Source: Hemicordylus capensis
Lineage: Eukaryota; Chordata; Lepidosauria; Squamata; Cordylidae
Reading direction: 5' to 3'
NCBI RefSeq assembly: GCF_027244095.1
Contig: NC_069658.1
Location: forward strand, 47,665,001-47,729,000
DNA length: 64,000 nt
Every line of letters begins with the position of its first letter. The first letter of the stretch is position 1. The notes beneath the pieces were generated by a model. The model saw nothing but the letters and a program-made list of their open reading frames with translations, was not told the origin of the DNA and did no database searches. The translations under genes and the position numbers were made by a program. Shown here piece after piece: positions 42,031 to 55,513 of this stretch.

Positions 42031-44775
42031 CAATAATTTATTTATTTATTTATTTATTTATTACATTTACAAACCACCCCATCCAGAGGGGTCTGGGCGG
42101 TGCACAACAAGTTTAAATAACATGTTTTTATCTATCTATCTATCTATCTATCTATTAACATTTATATCCCGCTCTTCCTCCAAGGAGCCCAGAGCAGTGT
42201 ACTACATATTTACGTTTCTCCTCACAACAACCCTGTGAAGTAGGTTAGGCTGTGAGAGAAGTGACTGGCCCAGAGTCACCCAGCAAGTATCATGGCTGAA
42301 TGGGGATTTGAACTCGGGTCTCCCCAGTCCTAGTCCAGCATTCTAACCACTACACCACACTGGCATAAAAACAAACATCATTTAAAACACACATAAAAAC
42401 AAACATAAAAACACATAAAAACAACAGAACAACATAACATAAAACAACATAAAAACACATAAAAACAAACATCATTTAAAACACACTACTTAAAAAAATA
42501 AAAAACAATTATAACACAATTTAAAACCAATTAAAAATACTTAAAAACAATTTTAAAACCTTGGAAGGCCAGGCCAAACAAGTAAGTCTTTAGAGCTCTC
42601 TTGAAGGCCAACAGCAAGCCTAAACTGCCAATATCTGCCGGGAGTGCATTCCATAGCCTGGGAGCAGCTACAGAAAAGGCCCAGTTCCGCGTCATCACCA
42701 GACATACTGGTGGTAACTAGAGATGGACCACTCCAGATTGACTTCAACATGCAATGGAGAACATACAGAAGAAGGCGCTCTCTAAAGTAGCCGTTCAGGG
42801 CTTTAAAGGTAATCACCAGCACTTTGTATTTTGTCCAGAAACATATCAGCAGCCAGTGCAACTGTTTTAAAACATGCATAATATGGTCTCTGGTTGCCCC
42901 GGAGACCAATCTAGCTGCCGCATTTTGAACCAACAGAAGTTTCTGAATTATGTACAAAGGCAGCCTCATGTAGAGTGCATTGCAATTGTCAAGTACTGGA
43001 GGTTATCAGCTGATGCACCACTGTTTTGAGATCGTTCTGTTCAAGGAATGGATGTAACTGTCAAATCATCCGAAGTTGATGGTAAGTGTTCCTGGCCATA
43101 GCCTCCACCGCGTGAGGCCTGGATCCAAGAGCACTCCCAAGCTGCGTAAATGTTCCTTCTGGGGGAGTATAACCCCATCCAGCACAGGAAGACCTAACTA
43201 ATCCCTCAAATTATGATTGCCCACAATGAGCACCTCCGTCCTGCTTGGATTCAGCTTCAATTTGTTATCTCTAATCCAGCCCATTACTGCCTGTAGGCAG
43301 GCATTTAGGGAGTGAATGTCATTTCCTTATGACATACTGATAACACCCTGCATCAAATCTCCTGATGTCTGACTTCACCCAACAGTTTCATGTAGATGTT
43401 AAGAAGCATTTGTGACAGGATGGAGCCCAGAGGGACTCCATATTATAGCTCCTGCTTCAAATAGTAACCTTCACCAAGTTCCACCATCTGGAATCTGCTT
43501 GAGAGATAGGAGTGGAACCATTGCAAAGCAATGCCTCCTATCCCCAACTCTCCCAGGCGATCCAGAAGGATACCATAGTTGATGGTATCGAACGCTGCCG
43601 AGTGATCCAAAAGAACCAGCAGAGTCACACTTTCTCTGCCGATTCCCTGGTAAAGTTCATCCATCAGGTTGACCAAAGCAGACTCAACTCCATACCCTGC
43701 TCTAAAGCCAGTTTGAAATGGATCTACATAATCAGTTTCCTCCAAAACTATCTCCACTTGCGCTCCAGTCACCTTCCTTGCTGCTCCAGACTCTGCAACT
43801 CCTATGTATACCAAGGGGCCACTTTTAAAGCAGGTCAGAAGGAGCGATCATGACAGAATCGCTGGCAGGACCAACATCAAAACCCCCCAAGGCTTTTTGG
43901 AATTCTACTGGGTCCAGCAGCCATCTCGGTTGGACCATCTTAATAGGTCCTTCACCCCTGCAATGGGTTGTGGCTGTGAAACCAACCTTAACCAGGTAGT
44001 GGTCCATCCATAACAATGGGGAAACCACAGGATCCCCCACCCACAGAATACCTCCCTGATCTGAACAAAAGACCAAATCAAGTGTGTGCCGACAACATGA
44101 GTTAGCCCTGAAACTAGTTGAGATAGGCCCATAGCTGTCATGGCTGCTATGAACTGATGAACTGCACCAGACAAGTCAGCCTCACAATGGATATCGAAGT
44201 CCCCCAGCACTAAAAGTGTGGGTGACTCCAAAGCCAACTCCGAGACCAGCTCTCCAGCTCAGTTAGGGAGTCAGTTGGGTAGTGGGGTGGACGGTATACC
44301 AATAGAACCCCCAATCTATCCCTAGTTGCCAGCCTCAGGAACACACACTCGATATAAGTCAACTGTTGCACAGGGACCCTGGTAAGGGAAACAGTATTCT
44401 TATCAACCACAGCCACTCCACACACACCCCCACTCACTTCCCCTAGCCTGCTACACCACAGAGTAGCCTGGTGGGAGAAGCTGGGCCCAAACTGGGCCAC
44501 TAGTCTCCCCCATCCAGGTCAAGTCATGGATGATTTGGGTCTTATTCTGAACCGACCTGGCATTGTAGAGGAGCAAGGCCAGGTTCTGTGAGTAGTTGGA
44601 ACTGCTCCCCAAGACCAGAGACCTGACAGGGCAGCCGGAAGTGGGAAAAGTTACTAAATTACTGGTTTCCCTTCCCCTGTAACGGCCAGCTATTCTGCCT
44701 GTTGGGAATTCTCTCTGGTAGAGAAACTCTTTTTCATTATAGCAGAGTGCACAGAGGCACAACACAGTGGAATTT
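42031..44775 (-). mobile_element. L2-clade LINE A, decayed, copy 2 (3' end included)
   Basis: The same LINE as 1-2,132, here with its 3' end: (TTTA)n at 42,033-42,061, the terminal CCACCCCATCCAGAGGGGTC TGGGCGGTGCACAACAAG block, and the C-terminal RT coding region (42,553-42,969, with LLLVQNAAARLVSGATRDHI and FWTKYKVLVITFKALNG). A MIR-like SINE interrupts its 3' UTR. The frame is broken in many places, identically to copy 1. Confidence 0.85.
42125..42364 (-). mobile_element. MIR-like tRNA SINE with (TATC)n, inside LINE A
   Basis: (TATC)n followed by ATTTATATCCCGCTCTTCCT CCAAGGAGCCCAGAG through CATTCTAACCACTACACCAC. It is full length with a tRNA-like head on the complement (GTGGTTAGAATGCTGGACTA) and inserted into the 3' UTR of LINE A, since LINE A-like A-rich sequence continues on both sides. 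Confidence 0.8.
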
Positions 44776-45049
44776 GGTTAGGCATGCATGTATGCTGAGA
44801 GTAAAGTAACTTGGAGCCAGTTCATAGTTTCAAATCAATATATATTTATTTATTATTATTTATTTAGCACATTTTTATACTGCCCTAACCCAAGGTCTCA
44901 GGGCGGTTCACAACAAACAAATACTAAAAACAATTTAAAACAAATAATAAACAATCAAAAGTTTAAAGAATTAAAAAGTTAAAAAGCTAAAAAGCTAAAA
45001 ATTAAAAAGCTAAAAAGCTTGGGTAAAAAGATAAGTCTTTAGACCCCTT

Positions 45050-46444
45050 TTAAAAGCCACTAGAGATGGGGAGACTCTTATTCCCATGTGAAGTGCGTTC
45101 CAAAGTCTCGGGGTGACAACAGAGAAGGCCCGACCCTGGGTGGCCACCAAACGACATGAGCCACAGACGAGCCTCCCCTGATGAACATAGTGGACGATGG
45201 GGATCATGCAGAAGAAGACGCTCTCTTAAGTACCGTGGGCCTAAGCTGTTTAGGGCTTTATAGGTTATAACCAGCACTTTGTATTTTGCCCGGAAACCTA
45301 TCGGCAGCCAGTGCAACTCCTGTAATATATGAGTAATATGGTCTCTTCGAGATGACCCGGAGACCAACCTGGCTGCCGCATTTTGTACTAATTGTAGTTT
45401 CCGGACTACGTACAAAGGCAGCCCCACATAGAGCGCATTGCAGTAATCAAGTCTGGAGGTTACCAGCAAGTGTACTACTGTTTTGAGATCATGAACTTCA
45501 AGAAACGGACGCAGCTGGCATATCAACCGAAGCTGATAGAAAGCGCTTCTGGCCACTGCCGCAACCTGGGGAACCAGGGAGAGGTGTGGATCCAGAAGCA
45601 CTCCCAGACTGCGTACCTGTTCCTTCTGAGGAAGTGTGACCCCATCTAGAACAGGCAGATCAATATCGCTTCCCGAGTGACGACCACGCACAATAAGTAC
45701 CTCTGTCTTGTCTGGATTCAATCTCAGTTTGTTATCCCTCATCCATCCCATTACTGCTTCCAAGCAGGCATTCAGGGAGGATATGCCTTCTCCTGATGAT
45801 GTTGACATGGAGAAATAGATTAGGGTGTCATCAGCATACTGATAACACCCAGCACCAAATCTCCGGATGATCTCTCCCAATGGTTTCATGTAGATATTAA
45901 AAAGCATTGGAGACAGTATGGAGCCCTGAGGGACCCCATATAAAAGCTCAGATTTTGAAGAGCAGCAGTCTCCAAGCGACACCATCTGGGATCTGCCAGA
46001 AAGGTAGGAGCGGAACCACTGCAAAGCAGTGCCTCCCACCCCCAACACTCTCAGACGTTCCAGAAGGATACTATGGTCGATAGTATCAAAAGCCGCCGAG
46101 AGATCCAAAAGGACCAACAGAGTCACACTTCCTCTGTCCATTCCCAATTGGAGATCACCCATCAGGCCGACCAAGGCAGTCTCCACCCCATAGCCTGCCC
46201 GAAAACCAGTTTGAAATGGGTCTAGATAATCAGTTTCCTCCAAGACCACCTGGAGCTGGGAGGCCAGCACCCTCTCAATCACCTTGCCCAACCATGGGAG
46301 GTTGGAGATAGGCCTGTAGCTATTAAACTCTGAGGGGTCCAAGGCAGGCTTCTTAAGAATAGGTCTAATAATTGCCTCCTTTAAACAAGGAGGCATCCTG
46401 CCCTCCCTCAGAGAGGTATTTATAATTGTCACCAGGCTCTCCAC
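45050..46444 (-). CDS. L2 reverse transcriptase domain (464 codons), copy 2
   Basis: Same fragment as at 2,407-3,801 with all RT motifs. The only residue difference I see is YADDTLIY instead of YADDTQIY, one position after the catalytic block. The Gln there is the usual L2 residue, so copy 2 carries the derived change. Confidence 0.85.
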   Translation of the reverse strand: MESLVTIINTSLREGRMPPCLKEAIIRPILKKPALDPSEFNSYRPISNLPWLGKVIERVLASQLQVVLEETDYLDPFQTGFRAGYGVETALVGLMGDLQLGMDRGSVTLLVLLDLSAAFDTIDHSILLERLRVLGVGGTALQWFRSYLSGRSQMVSLGDCCSSKSELLYGVPQGSILSPMLFNIYMKPLGEIIRRFGAGCYQYADDTLIYFSMSTSSGEGISSLNACLEAVMGWMRDNKLRLNPDKTEVLIVRGRHSGSDIDLPVLDGVTLPQKEQVRSLGVLLDPHLSLVPQVAAVARSAFYQLRLICQLRPFLEVHDLKTVVHLLVTSRLDYCNALYVGLPLYVVRKLQLVQNAAARLVSGSSRRDHITHILQELHWLPIGFRAKYKVLVITYKALNSLGPRYLRERLLLHDPHRPLCSSGEARLWLMSFGGHPGSGLLCCHPETLERTSHGNKSLPISSGF

Positions 46445-46495
46445 AACAACCCCCTTGCCAGATAGTATAAGCCACGTCGGGCAAGGATCAAGCAG

Positions 46496-46846
46496 TCAGG
46501 TGGTAGGACGCACCGTTCCGAGCAGCTTGTCCACATCCTCAGAAGTCACAAACTGAAATTGATCCAGTCTAACCACACAAGAGGAGTTGTTGGATACCTC
46601 TGCATCTGACACTGCGATAACTGTGGAGTCTAAATCTAGATCTAGATCTAGATCGACCCGAATACGAGATACTTTGTCCACAAAAAACTCATTAAGAGCA
46701 TCACAGCGGGCAACTGATGGTTCCAAATTCGGATTCAGGGGAGTAGGGGGCCCTACTAGACCCCTCAAAACCCTGAATAGCTCCGCTAGACGAGAGCCTG
46801 CGGAAGCAATATGGGCAGAAAAGAAACACTTCTTTGCTGAACGCAT
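46496..46846 (-). pseudogene. L2 ORF2 linker segment, copy 2
   Basis: Identical in translation to 3,853-4,203 (NEFFVDKVSRIRVDLD...). Confidence 0.6.
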
Positions 46847-46927
46847 AGCCAGAGCATAGATCTTTAAATGTGCTCTATGTCGTAATCTGTCGGATTCGAG
46901 TCGAGTCTTCCTCCACTTACGCTCCAG

Positions 46928-47632
46928 TCATCTACCTTTCCGCTTCAGCTCCCGTAGATCTTCCGTATACCAAGGAGCCATTTTTGAAGCGGGTCGGAGA
47001 GGACGCTTAGGAGCGATCATGTTTACTGCCCTGGTGACCTGATTATTCCAATTCTCCACCAGGGCATCAACCGGATTGCAGGCAGGGCCAACATTAAATC
47101 CTTCCAAGGCTTCTTGGAATCCTATTGGATCCAATAACCTTTTTGGACAGACCATTCTAATAGGTCCCTCACCCCTGCAGAGGTGGGACGCAACTGTGAG
47201 TCCGACCTTAACCAAATGGTGGTCCGTCCATGACAATGGGGAGATCACAGGAGTCCCCACCCACGGAACACCACCCTGATCAGAATGAAAGATCAAATCA
47301 AGAGTATGACCAGCAACATGTGTCGGTCCAGAGACCACTTGGGATAGGCCCACAGTTGTCATGGCCGCTATGAACTCCTGAGCTGCTCCAGACAACCCAG
47401 TCCCAAAGTGGATATTGAAGTCCCCCAGCACCATAAGCCTGGGGGACTCCAACACCAAACCCGAGACCAAGTCCGCGAGCTCAGTTAGGGACTCTGTTGG
47501 GCAGCGGGGTGATCGGTACACCAACAGAAGTCCCAATCTATCCCTGGTCCCCAAACGTACGTACACACATTCAATATGATCAGACACTCTGATAGGGATC
47601 TTGGTAAGGGAGATATTACCCTTAAAGACCAC
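46928..47632 (-). CDS. L2 AP-endonuclease domain (234 codons), copy 2
   Basis: Partner of 4,285-4,989, with GDFNIHF and SWTDHHLV present. One residue differs (NNQVT). Confidence 0.8.
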   Translation of the reverse strand: MVFKGNISLTKIPIRVSDHIECVYVRLGTRDRLGLLLVYRSPRCPTESLTELADLVSGLVLESPRLMVLGDFNIHFGTGLSGAAQEFIAAMTTVGLSQVVSGPTHVAGHTLDLIFHSDQGGVPWVGTPVISPLSWTDHHLVKVGLTVASHLCRGEGPIRMVCPKRLLDPIGFQEALEGFNVGPACNPVDALVENWNNQVTRAVNMIAPKRPLRPASKMAPWYTEDLRELKRKGR

Positions 47633-47683
47633 AGCTACTCCACCTCCCCGCCCACATTCCCTTACCTGCTCCTGCTGGCAGGG

Positions 47684-48973
47684 CAGCCAAAACGGGAAAC
47701 AGCTATTAAGTTTCTGATATATGGCATTTATTAGAGAACTCCATTCTGGATAGGAAAGTGAGGGGTTAGGATCTCTAATCTAGCTAGCTAGCTGGATGCA
47801 GATAGATTCAGCATCTCTGCACACGTGGTGCAGGGAGAGGAGCTTGCTTGCATGTTGCAAGATAGAAGGAACAGGAAGAGAAGAGAGAGAGGAAGGAGGA
47901 AGTGTCCCTAAGATTAGCAATCTACATTCCAAAGGGATAGTGTCAGAGCAGTAGAGAAGGGATAACCAATATCTTGACCCTCTAGCCCTCTGACTCACTA
48001 GTCTATCCTCCACTGTCTTTGAGACAAGAGACAACGCAAAGTCCTTAACTTCCAACACTGCCAATGGCAATTCTCCTATTCTCCAACACTACAGTAATAG
48101 CTGCCCCAGAGCTGCTGTACACACACCTCACATCACCCTGCCTAAGAGAACCCAAACACATTATAACAAAAGACCTGGCACAACCCAATAAAAGGAGGAC
48201 TAACAAACTTTAACCCAGACCTCCAACCCCACCTTAATATAACTTCCCCACGCCACGCCCCAACCCCAGTCCCACACTGAAGGCCCGGCACCAAATTCCA
48301 ATTAATGCTCCCAAGGGCTCCAGAAATCCGCCCTCTCACGAGAGATCCCTGGTCCTCGGGGGCAGATGGAATCAGTCAAGCACTCAGGAAGAAGGCACAG
48401 GAGAGCAATCAGCCTGCAAACAGGCTTCTCTTCTTCAGAGGTCTGGGCTGTGAGCACAAACCTCCTCAGCCGGATTAGGAATGTGCAGGCACCTCATAAA
48501 GCTATTATTTTGACAATAACAGCTTTATGAGGCGGCAAGGGAATTTTTGTAAAGCACAAAAACTTGTTTTTAAAAAGAAATTGGACAATATCCCAACTGA
48601 ATTAGTCATGGCTAAGTCCCATCAAAATTAATGGCCCTTAAGTTAGTCATGACTAACTTGTCTGATTCATAGTAATGACTGACTAGCCTAGATGTTACCT
48701 ATTATCAGTTTTATTACTATTACTTTTTATTACTATTACTTTTATTTAGTTTTATTACTATTACTTTTTATTACAGTTTTATTACTATTACTTTTCAGCT
48801 TATGCATATTTTTGTTTTAAAATTTATCTATCTGCTTTTGGACTGTTTTAATGGAAAATGGTATATACATTCAATAATAAAATAAAAATTATCTATCCAA
48901 CTGGTGAGATAGCTTAAGGCTGTGATAGTTACTTGCCAAATATCACAAGGACTTTATTCACTGGACTGTATAT
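47684..48973. other. Non-coding stretch, copy 2
   Basis: Partner of 5,041-6,330. No gene seen. Confidence 0.5.
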
Positions 48974-49440
48974 TAGGGGTGTACAAATAGGTTTGATGTC
49001 GAATGTGTTCGACATCGAACCGAACAACTCGACCCCAGACCGAACACCCCCTGATGTTCAGGGGGTTTGCGAGCTTGAAATTGTGTGTGTTTTTTAAAAA
49101 TTACTTTTACTCCCTCGGGGGAGTTCCTGGAGGTTAGGGGGGTCAGGTGTCCATGGAGGTTCCCCCTCCTCCCGCTGGCATTCCTCATGGTTTTCGGCCT
49201 TCACCTGGCGGCCATTATGGAGGCCATGCGGCTGCCCACATGGAACTCCTCCAGAAACTCCCTCTAGGAGAGTAAATTTTTTAAAAAAAAACAATTTTAA
49301 GCTCACAAACCCCCTTGGACCGAACTAAACCGGGGGGGGGTGGAGTTTGAGGGGGTTGCTGGACCGAACTGGCCCGGTTGGGTTTGAGGCCAGTCCAGCC
49401 TCAAACCGAACCAGGCCAGCCGGTTCCGTGGACTTCCCTA
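48974..49440. mobile_element. hAT MITE with TAGGG-type ends, copy 2
   Basis: Partner of 6,331-6,795, two bases longer because of a G-run near 49,332. The flanking CTGTATAT and CTGTTTAT are retained, so the insertion predates the duplication. Confidence 0.8.
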
Positions 49441-49785
49441 CTGTTTATTCCTTCCCGCCATATCCAGATTTATTTATTTATTGCCTTTATCTACTGCCCT
49501 CTATAAAATCTCCGGGTGGTATGTTCCTCAGGACTTTCCAGATACATCCTTGCCAGTTTAATTGGCAATTACATGGGTTCCACAGCGGTATCCCTCTATT
49601 GCTGTTGTTGTCTCCCTTGTTTTCCTTCACTGTGCTCCCACCTTGGAATAATTTGCTAAGCACCTGAAATGAAGATATGGTGACCTCTTGTGGCTTTAAA
49701 GCATAACTGTAGCCAAATGCAGTTGCCTCACATAAGCAGAATCCATAAGTTCAGTGATGATCTTCTCTAATGTTGCTTTTCTTTA

Positions 49786-50081
49786 GGTATATGGAAATGC
49801 TTGACTAACAAGCAGAAGGTTGCTTGTTCGAATCCCTACTGGTGCTATATTGGGCAGCAGCGATATAAGAAGATGCTGAAAGGCATCATCTCACTGCACT
49901 GGAGGAAGCAATGGTAAACCACTCCTGTATTCTGAAACCGCCCTGAGCCATTTTTGGAAAGGCGGTATAGAAATCGAATACATCATCATCATCATCATCA
50001 TTCTACCAAAGAAAACCACAGGGCTCTGTCGGTGCTAGGAGTCAAAATCGACATGATGGCACACTTTACCTTTTTTATGTT
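49786..50081 (+). mobile_element. tRNA-derived SINE with nested L2 tail, copy 2
   Basis: Partner of 7,141-7,436, including the 66-bp L2-tail insertion flanked by ATTCT (49,934-49,999). Confidence 0.85.
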
Positions 50082-50327
50082 CAAAAACATGTGGTGAAAG
50101 CATGTACACCCAACTGCAGAATGAGATGCACAAGCCACTCTTTGAATACCACATGAGTGTTACCCTCTGCATACAAACCTGAAGAGTGGATGTAGCTGGT
50201 GGAACGGCTTCAATAATGTTTGAAGCTGTTTTGAGAAAATGATCAAAGGTATATTTCACGAAGTCAGCATGGTTGGATGTGATTGTGGCACACATAAGCA
50301 CTTAAGAGCCCTGTTTGATCAGACCAG

Positions 50328-50455
50328 AAGTCCATCTCACACAACTTCCTTTTCCCCACAGTGGCCCACCAGATGCCCCAAGCAGGAGTGAAGGCATGCC
50401 CTTCTCCTTTCCCGGCAACTGGTTTTCAGAAGCATCCTGCCTCTGAACCTAGAGA
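50328..50455 (-). mobile_element. CR1/L2-type LINE 3'-tail fragment, copy 2
   Basis: Partner of 7,683-7,810. Confidence 0.6.
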
Positions 50456-50541
50456 TAGCATATAGCCATCATGATAGTAGCTATTGATAGACTTGACCTC
50501 CATTAATTTATCTCTTTTTCAAGCCATCTAAACACACAAAA

Positions 50542-50776
50542 CCACCTTGAGTGGCGCAGCGGGGAAATGCTTGACTAACAATCAGAGGGTTGCCGGTTCA
50601 AATCCCTGCTGGTACTATATCAGGCAGCAGCGATATAGGAAGATGTTGAAAGGCATCATCTCATACTGCGTGGGAGGAGGCGATGGTAAACCCCTCCTGT
50701 ATTCTGCAAAAAGAAAACCACAGGGCTCTGTGGGCGCCAGGAGTCAAAATCGACTTGATGACATACTTTACCTTTA
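50542..50776 (+). mobile_element. tRNA-derived SINE, full length, copy 2
   Basis: Partner of 7,897-8,131, with the same boxes, tail and ACACAAAA flanks. Confidence 0.85.
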
Positions 50777-52424
50777 ACACAAAAAAGACTAGCCTGACCT
50801 TTATCTCAGATTCCAGCTTGGCTATTCCAACATTGTGAAGATTTACGTCTTCAGCAATTTCTTGATTTCATTGTAGAGAAGAAAAAACTAGGACAGGATT
50901 CTAGGACTAGGATGAAAAACATACACATTACTGCTTGTAGGTAGAAATGGGGTATTTTTGAAGAGAATGGGGGGGCAGGTATCCCAGTGGAGTTCCTGTT
51001 GGGTCTAGGGCATTTGATTGTGGAGCTCTGGTAGAAGTTGTGTGCAGAATGCCTTGAGCAACACCCACATTCAGTAGAGCCCTGGCAATACTTTGTGATA
51101 CGCTTGCATTATGCATGTTGGGTAGAGTTTGCAACTGGATTGGTGGGATTGTGATTGCTGCAGTGGGCACAGTCCAACTAATTTGTGTATTACAGCCTAT
51201 TGTGCGGTGCAGGCATATATAATAGATGAGATGCAGAGGAGTTTTGTATGGGATATGAGATGGGATAGCACTGTAGATGAGCTATCTGTGCACGTTTTTG
51301 AGCCTCCTCTGATGATCCTATAATCAAATGCATGGTATTGTTGGGGTTGGGAGAGGTGTAAGGTTCTTGACCTAGGTTTGACTCCTGTGCATCTGTTGAA
51401 ACCTAGGTTTCCTCTTCGTCACTTGGATTGTATAAGACGAAAATCAGACAAATCTCTTTTCTCGTGAAATGTACAATATAATTTGCACTTCATTGCTGAC
51501 TTACAATGGTATGGAAGCACTAGCACTCTCACTATCTTGGCACTTGGAAGCATGACTTCTTGCTTGTTTTGCTTGCATTGTTGGAAAGGGTTTGTTACAT
51601 ACAATGATGTAAATGTAATCTAGGAATGCTGCTCCGGGTGTGGGGGGTGCGATGCAAGACCACTTTGAATGTAATGATTTTTACAGACACAGCAAAGCAA
51701 TTTTCTGTACTTCAGACTCACAACACATTGAGTTGAACAGAATGTGCCAGTGGTGTCTGCACAATGCACAGGAACAAACCAGTGTAATTCTGTTTCTGCT
51801 CAAAAGGAACAATTGTCTGAATGAAAAGTGATGGAATTATATTGGCTCTCTCACACACTTATATACACACACACACAGAATCTTTTCTATTTCAGATGCA
51901 AAAAATATTGCAAGCAACCATTTGAGTCCATTTTCAACTAGATCCATGCCTTGATTGTTGTGCAATAAAGCAGTCAACTAATAGCAAAACTGGTACCAGT
52001 TATTCCAAACCGTCTCTCTCCCCCACCTTCTTGAGATTTCTACAGAGAACAATGCCAGCGGAGCATGAACAGGCACTCAGTGCTAGGGGGAAATTGGCTT
52101 CTCTGCTTGGATCAAGCAGCAGTGCCCTGCAAAGACAAAGACAGTGCCCTGGCAAGACGCACTTTTATGAATCATGTGCATTCTTAATGAAGCCAGAGTT
52201 CATGGCACAGCAAAAGGATGAACCTTTGAGACTAAAGAGTCTCTGAACCATTCAAGCACCCCAGAAATCCAAGCAAGTTCCATATCATTTATGCAGATTT
52301 TGCACAATAGCACCCTTTTGTTCTGTGTTTTCTCTGAATAACCACCACCACACCCATACCAAATCTGTTCTCTTTGTCCACCATGAAACCTAAAGTTTCT
52401 CCACCTTTGGAACTATGTGGAGAG
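50777..52424. other. Intergenic stretch, copy 2
   Basis: Partner of 8,132-9,779. No gene recognised. Confidence 0.5.
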
Positions 52425-52545
52425 CAAAAGCCTATATATTGATTTAGTTTTGATTTTAACTGTTAATTGATTGTAATTGTTTTTATTTGTTGTAAACCGC
52501 CCTGAGCCATTTTTGGAGGGGCAGTATGTAAATAAAACAAATAAA
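52425..52545 (+). mobile_element. L2 LINE 3' tail, copy 2
   Basis: Partner of 9,780-9,900. Confidence 0.75.
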
Positions 52546-53699
52546 TGGCTTGGCTGTCAAAATGTTAGTTGCTTGCTCTCTGGTTCAGAACTTCGACCTG
52601 TCATGGAAACTTGGCAGACAATGCTGCCTTCTACTGCTCCAGAGCCTGTTTGATCAAATACCAACTGTGAACTCAAAGCCTTTACCCTGAGCTAAATCAC
52701 TGAGCTGCTGAGCTCCAAGTCGGAACACTGTACCATGGGATCCAGAATTGCTGAGCTAATTCTCGAGAGTTCCATGCATGAGACTGTGGTGGGGAGACAA
52801 CACTGGACTCCCCTGGACACTCTTGGAACCCAGGATCTTTGAGTCACTCTCTGAGCAGGCCTGCCACAGGACCCTCCCCATGCCAAACTGGGTCTGACTC
52901 CTGAACAAAATAGTAGAACCTTTGAGACTATCATTATCTTTATATTTGCCTCTCGGCAAATTGTTTCTGTCATTATTAATGGTATGATTTTGATGTGTGT
53001 TTCGACTGTGCCGTTTTGTTTTGTTTTTAAAATTGCTGTACAAATATTTAAAATTGCTGTACACATATCCTGGGGTCATGTGACAAGCGGCAATAGGAAA
53101 GATCTCTGTCTCTATCTAGCTATGTATAATTCGGAAATGGTATAGGTCATGATCCAGCCCTTACATTCAAGGTTTAGCTTGTAATAGTAATAAGTAAGTC
53201 AGGATCCGGAAGAGTGGGACGGAAGAGGAAGAAAGGCCTCGCCCACCTGGTCTCAGACTCAATGAAGGTGAAGAAGCATGGGGTCTGTAGGCCCACCCAG
53301 AGGCCTTTGCAGCCTCACTACCACCCAAGGAAGGAGGTGGAAATTGTGCATGGCAGGGTCTGGCATATAATATCCCAATCCAATTCATGTTGGATCAAAC
53401 CAGTGGGTATTGTGCATATTGTGTATGCCCTGGCAAGAACCTTCGTTCTGAAGAGCAGTATGGCTGGGATTCTGCAGTGCAGTTTTCTGATAAGTGACAT
53501 GATTGCGGGAGGACTAAGCATGCAGTAATTAGGCTTCATTTACACACAGCAGTTTCTGAAGCACAAGAATATAGTGTCTCTTCTAAGTAACGAGTTACTT
53601 ATTAGTAGCCCTGTGTATTTAATTAGGAAAGTTACAAACATCAAGCACACTATTGGCACTGCTCTGCTGTCTAGGATCATGGCTGTGTATACTCTGTGC
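52546..53699. other. Intergenic stretch, copy 2
   Basis: Partner of 9,901-11,054. Substitutions become frequent from about 52,830. Confidence 0.45.
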
Positions 53700-55386
53700 C
53701 AGGAGCGTAGCAAGGTGGGAGTGAGCCCAGAGACAAGATTTTAAAATATGCCCCCCCTCCCCTTCTTTCCTCTCCTTCTCCTGGCCTGATGTCTCTGCTA
53801 ACTATCCCAACTAGTTACAAGGTGTAAATAATAGCAGAACCAACTAATACAACAGAATCTATGAAGAACTTTAATCATTGCACATATCCCAACTACAGTT
53901 ACAAGGTGTAAACAACAACAGAACAGCAGGCCCAACTAATACAACAGTATCAATGCAGAACAGTAATCACTGCACACATCCCAACTAGAGAAACTACTAG
54001 AAAAAGACATGCTCTTCTGGTATTAAAAAAATATTTTGTATCATTCCTTCTGAACTGATATTTGAGCAAGAGAGTCCTGCTTTTTGACATTAAGAGGAAG
54101 TATCTATCCCTGTTAGATTTGAACTGGCATTTTGTGTAAATGAAGTATTCTTTAAAAGAATGGTTTCTATAGTCAGTATATGTATTCCATGAATATATAG
54201 AAAGCAGAGATTCCCACAGAAAAAGAAACATGTTAGCCCTCTGTAATATTTCAGATAAAGCCTGTCCCTTTTAGAATTATAAATATTATTGGAAATTAAA
54301 TACAAACTCATTAAGGTGTGAGAGAAGGGAACAGGAAGATACAATAAATGGCAACTAAACCATTGACCTGAGTTAGAAATGTAATGAAGTCTTTGCTTCT
54401 ACCTTGGCGAGGGCAGGGAGGAAGTTGCTAATGCCTCAGTAACAGCTATAATATCGTGGTTTTCCTAACTGTTTCACGTGAAAAGCCATTACATTTTACC
54501 AATCTCTTGGGGGGGGGGGGGATATAGCATCAAAAACAACCCAGAAGTTCTGTCAGAAGACAAAAGATTACCGTAGGTCCTCTATTACTTTTTAAAGTCC
54601 ACGCACCACTGCCTCTGGAAAAATGCTGAAAACAGCCATACACAGACCATGTTGTTGCCTCTCCTTGCCCGCCCGCCCACCCCTATAAGTTATCCGCTTG
54701 CTTATTAGGACAAAATGTAAATAAACTGGAGGCTCTCTTGCATGCAGTAATGGCTTTTGTTAAAGAACAGTTCCAGGTGTCCCTTTCAGCTATGGCAGTA
54801 GCACAAGCACCTTCAACTCTCCCACTGCACCGAGAAAAAGGAGGAAGGAGTCCGTCAGAGCCAGTGCTCACCTGAGGAGTTAGGCTCCATGTCTCTCCTC
54901 CTTCTCAGCACACAAACACACAGCGGCCGTCCTCCCTGCCTATGAACAAAGCAGTGACCAGCCAGACACTTAAACCAGCTGCAAGGCGTGAAGCCAGGAA
55001 CAGTGGCCTTGATAAACGGGGCATGGGCATCCCTCACACACAGCAATCTCTTGTTTGCTCACCCACCAGCCAGTTGATGCGGCTGCACCTTTCTGCTTCC
55101 ATGTGTGGAGTGCTCCGACATGTCACGCATCCACCTGCCAGCCAATGAAAGCCCTGACCGACGCCAGAAAAGGCAGGCTGGACGGGGCCAGGCTGGGGTC
55201 GGGAAGGAGGAGCAAAAAGGAGATGGGGAAAGGAGGGAGGGAACTAGAGAGAGACAGAGAGTGAAGGAATACCCCTGGCCGGAACACCAAAGGAAGCGTG
55301 GGTGCTGGGGAGCTGGGACGATGATCCTCGAGGCAGCGGGCCCAGAGACAAATGTCTCCCCTTGCCCAATAGTAGTTACACCCCTG
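53700..55386. mobile_element. 1.7-kb non-autonomous hAT, copy 2
   Basis: Partner of 11,055-12,732. It begins CAGGAGCGTAGCAAGGTGGG and ends AGTAGTTACACCCCTG. It differs from copy 1 at many positions and has small indels, including a CCGT insertion near 54,571. Confidence 0.7.
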
Positions 55387-55513
55387 ATTGGTGTGCTTAA
55401 CAAAACATCTAAATCTTGCAGCTAGGCAATTCAGATTGTGAGCCAAGTAAAGCTACAGTCTGCAACACTGAATACATGTGCTTATTTTGCATACAATATT
55501 CCTTCTGCTTCCG

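Larger units (their letters stand above)
44846..47683 (-). mobile_element. L2-clade LINE B, 5'-truncated, copy 2
   Basis: Partner of 2,203-5,040, with the same borders, tail and breaks. I noticed only about three substitutions over 2.8 kb. Confidence 0.85.
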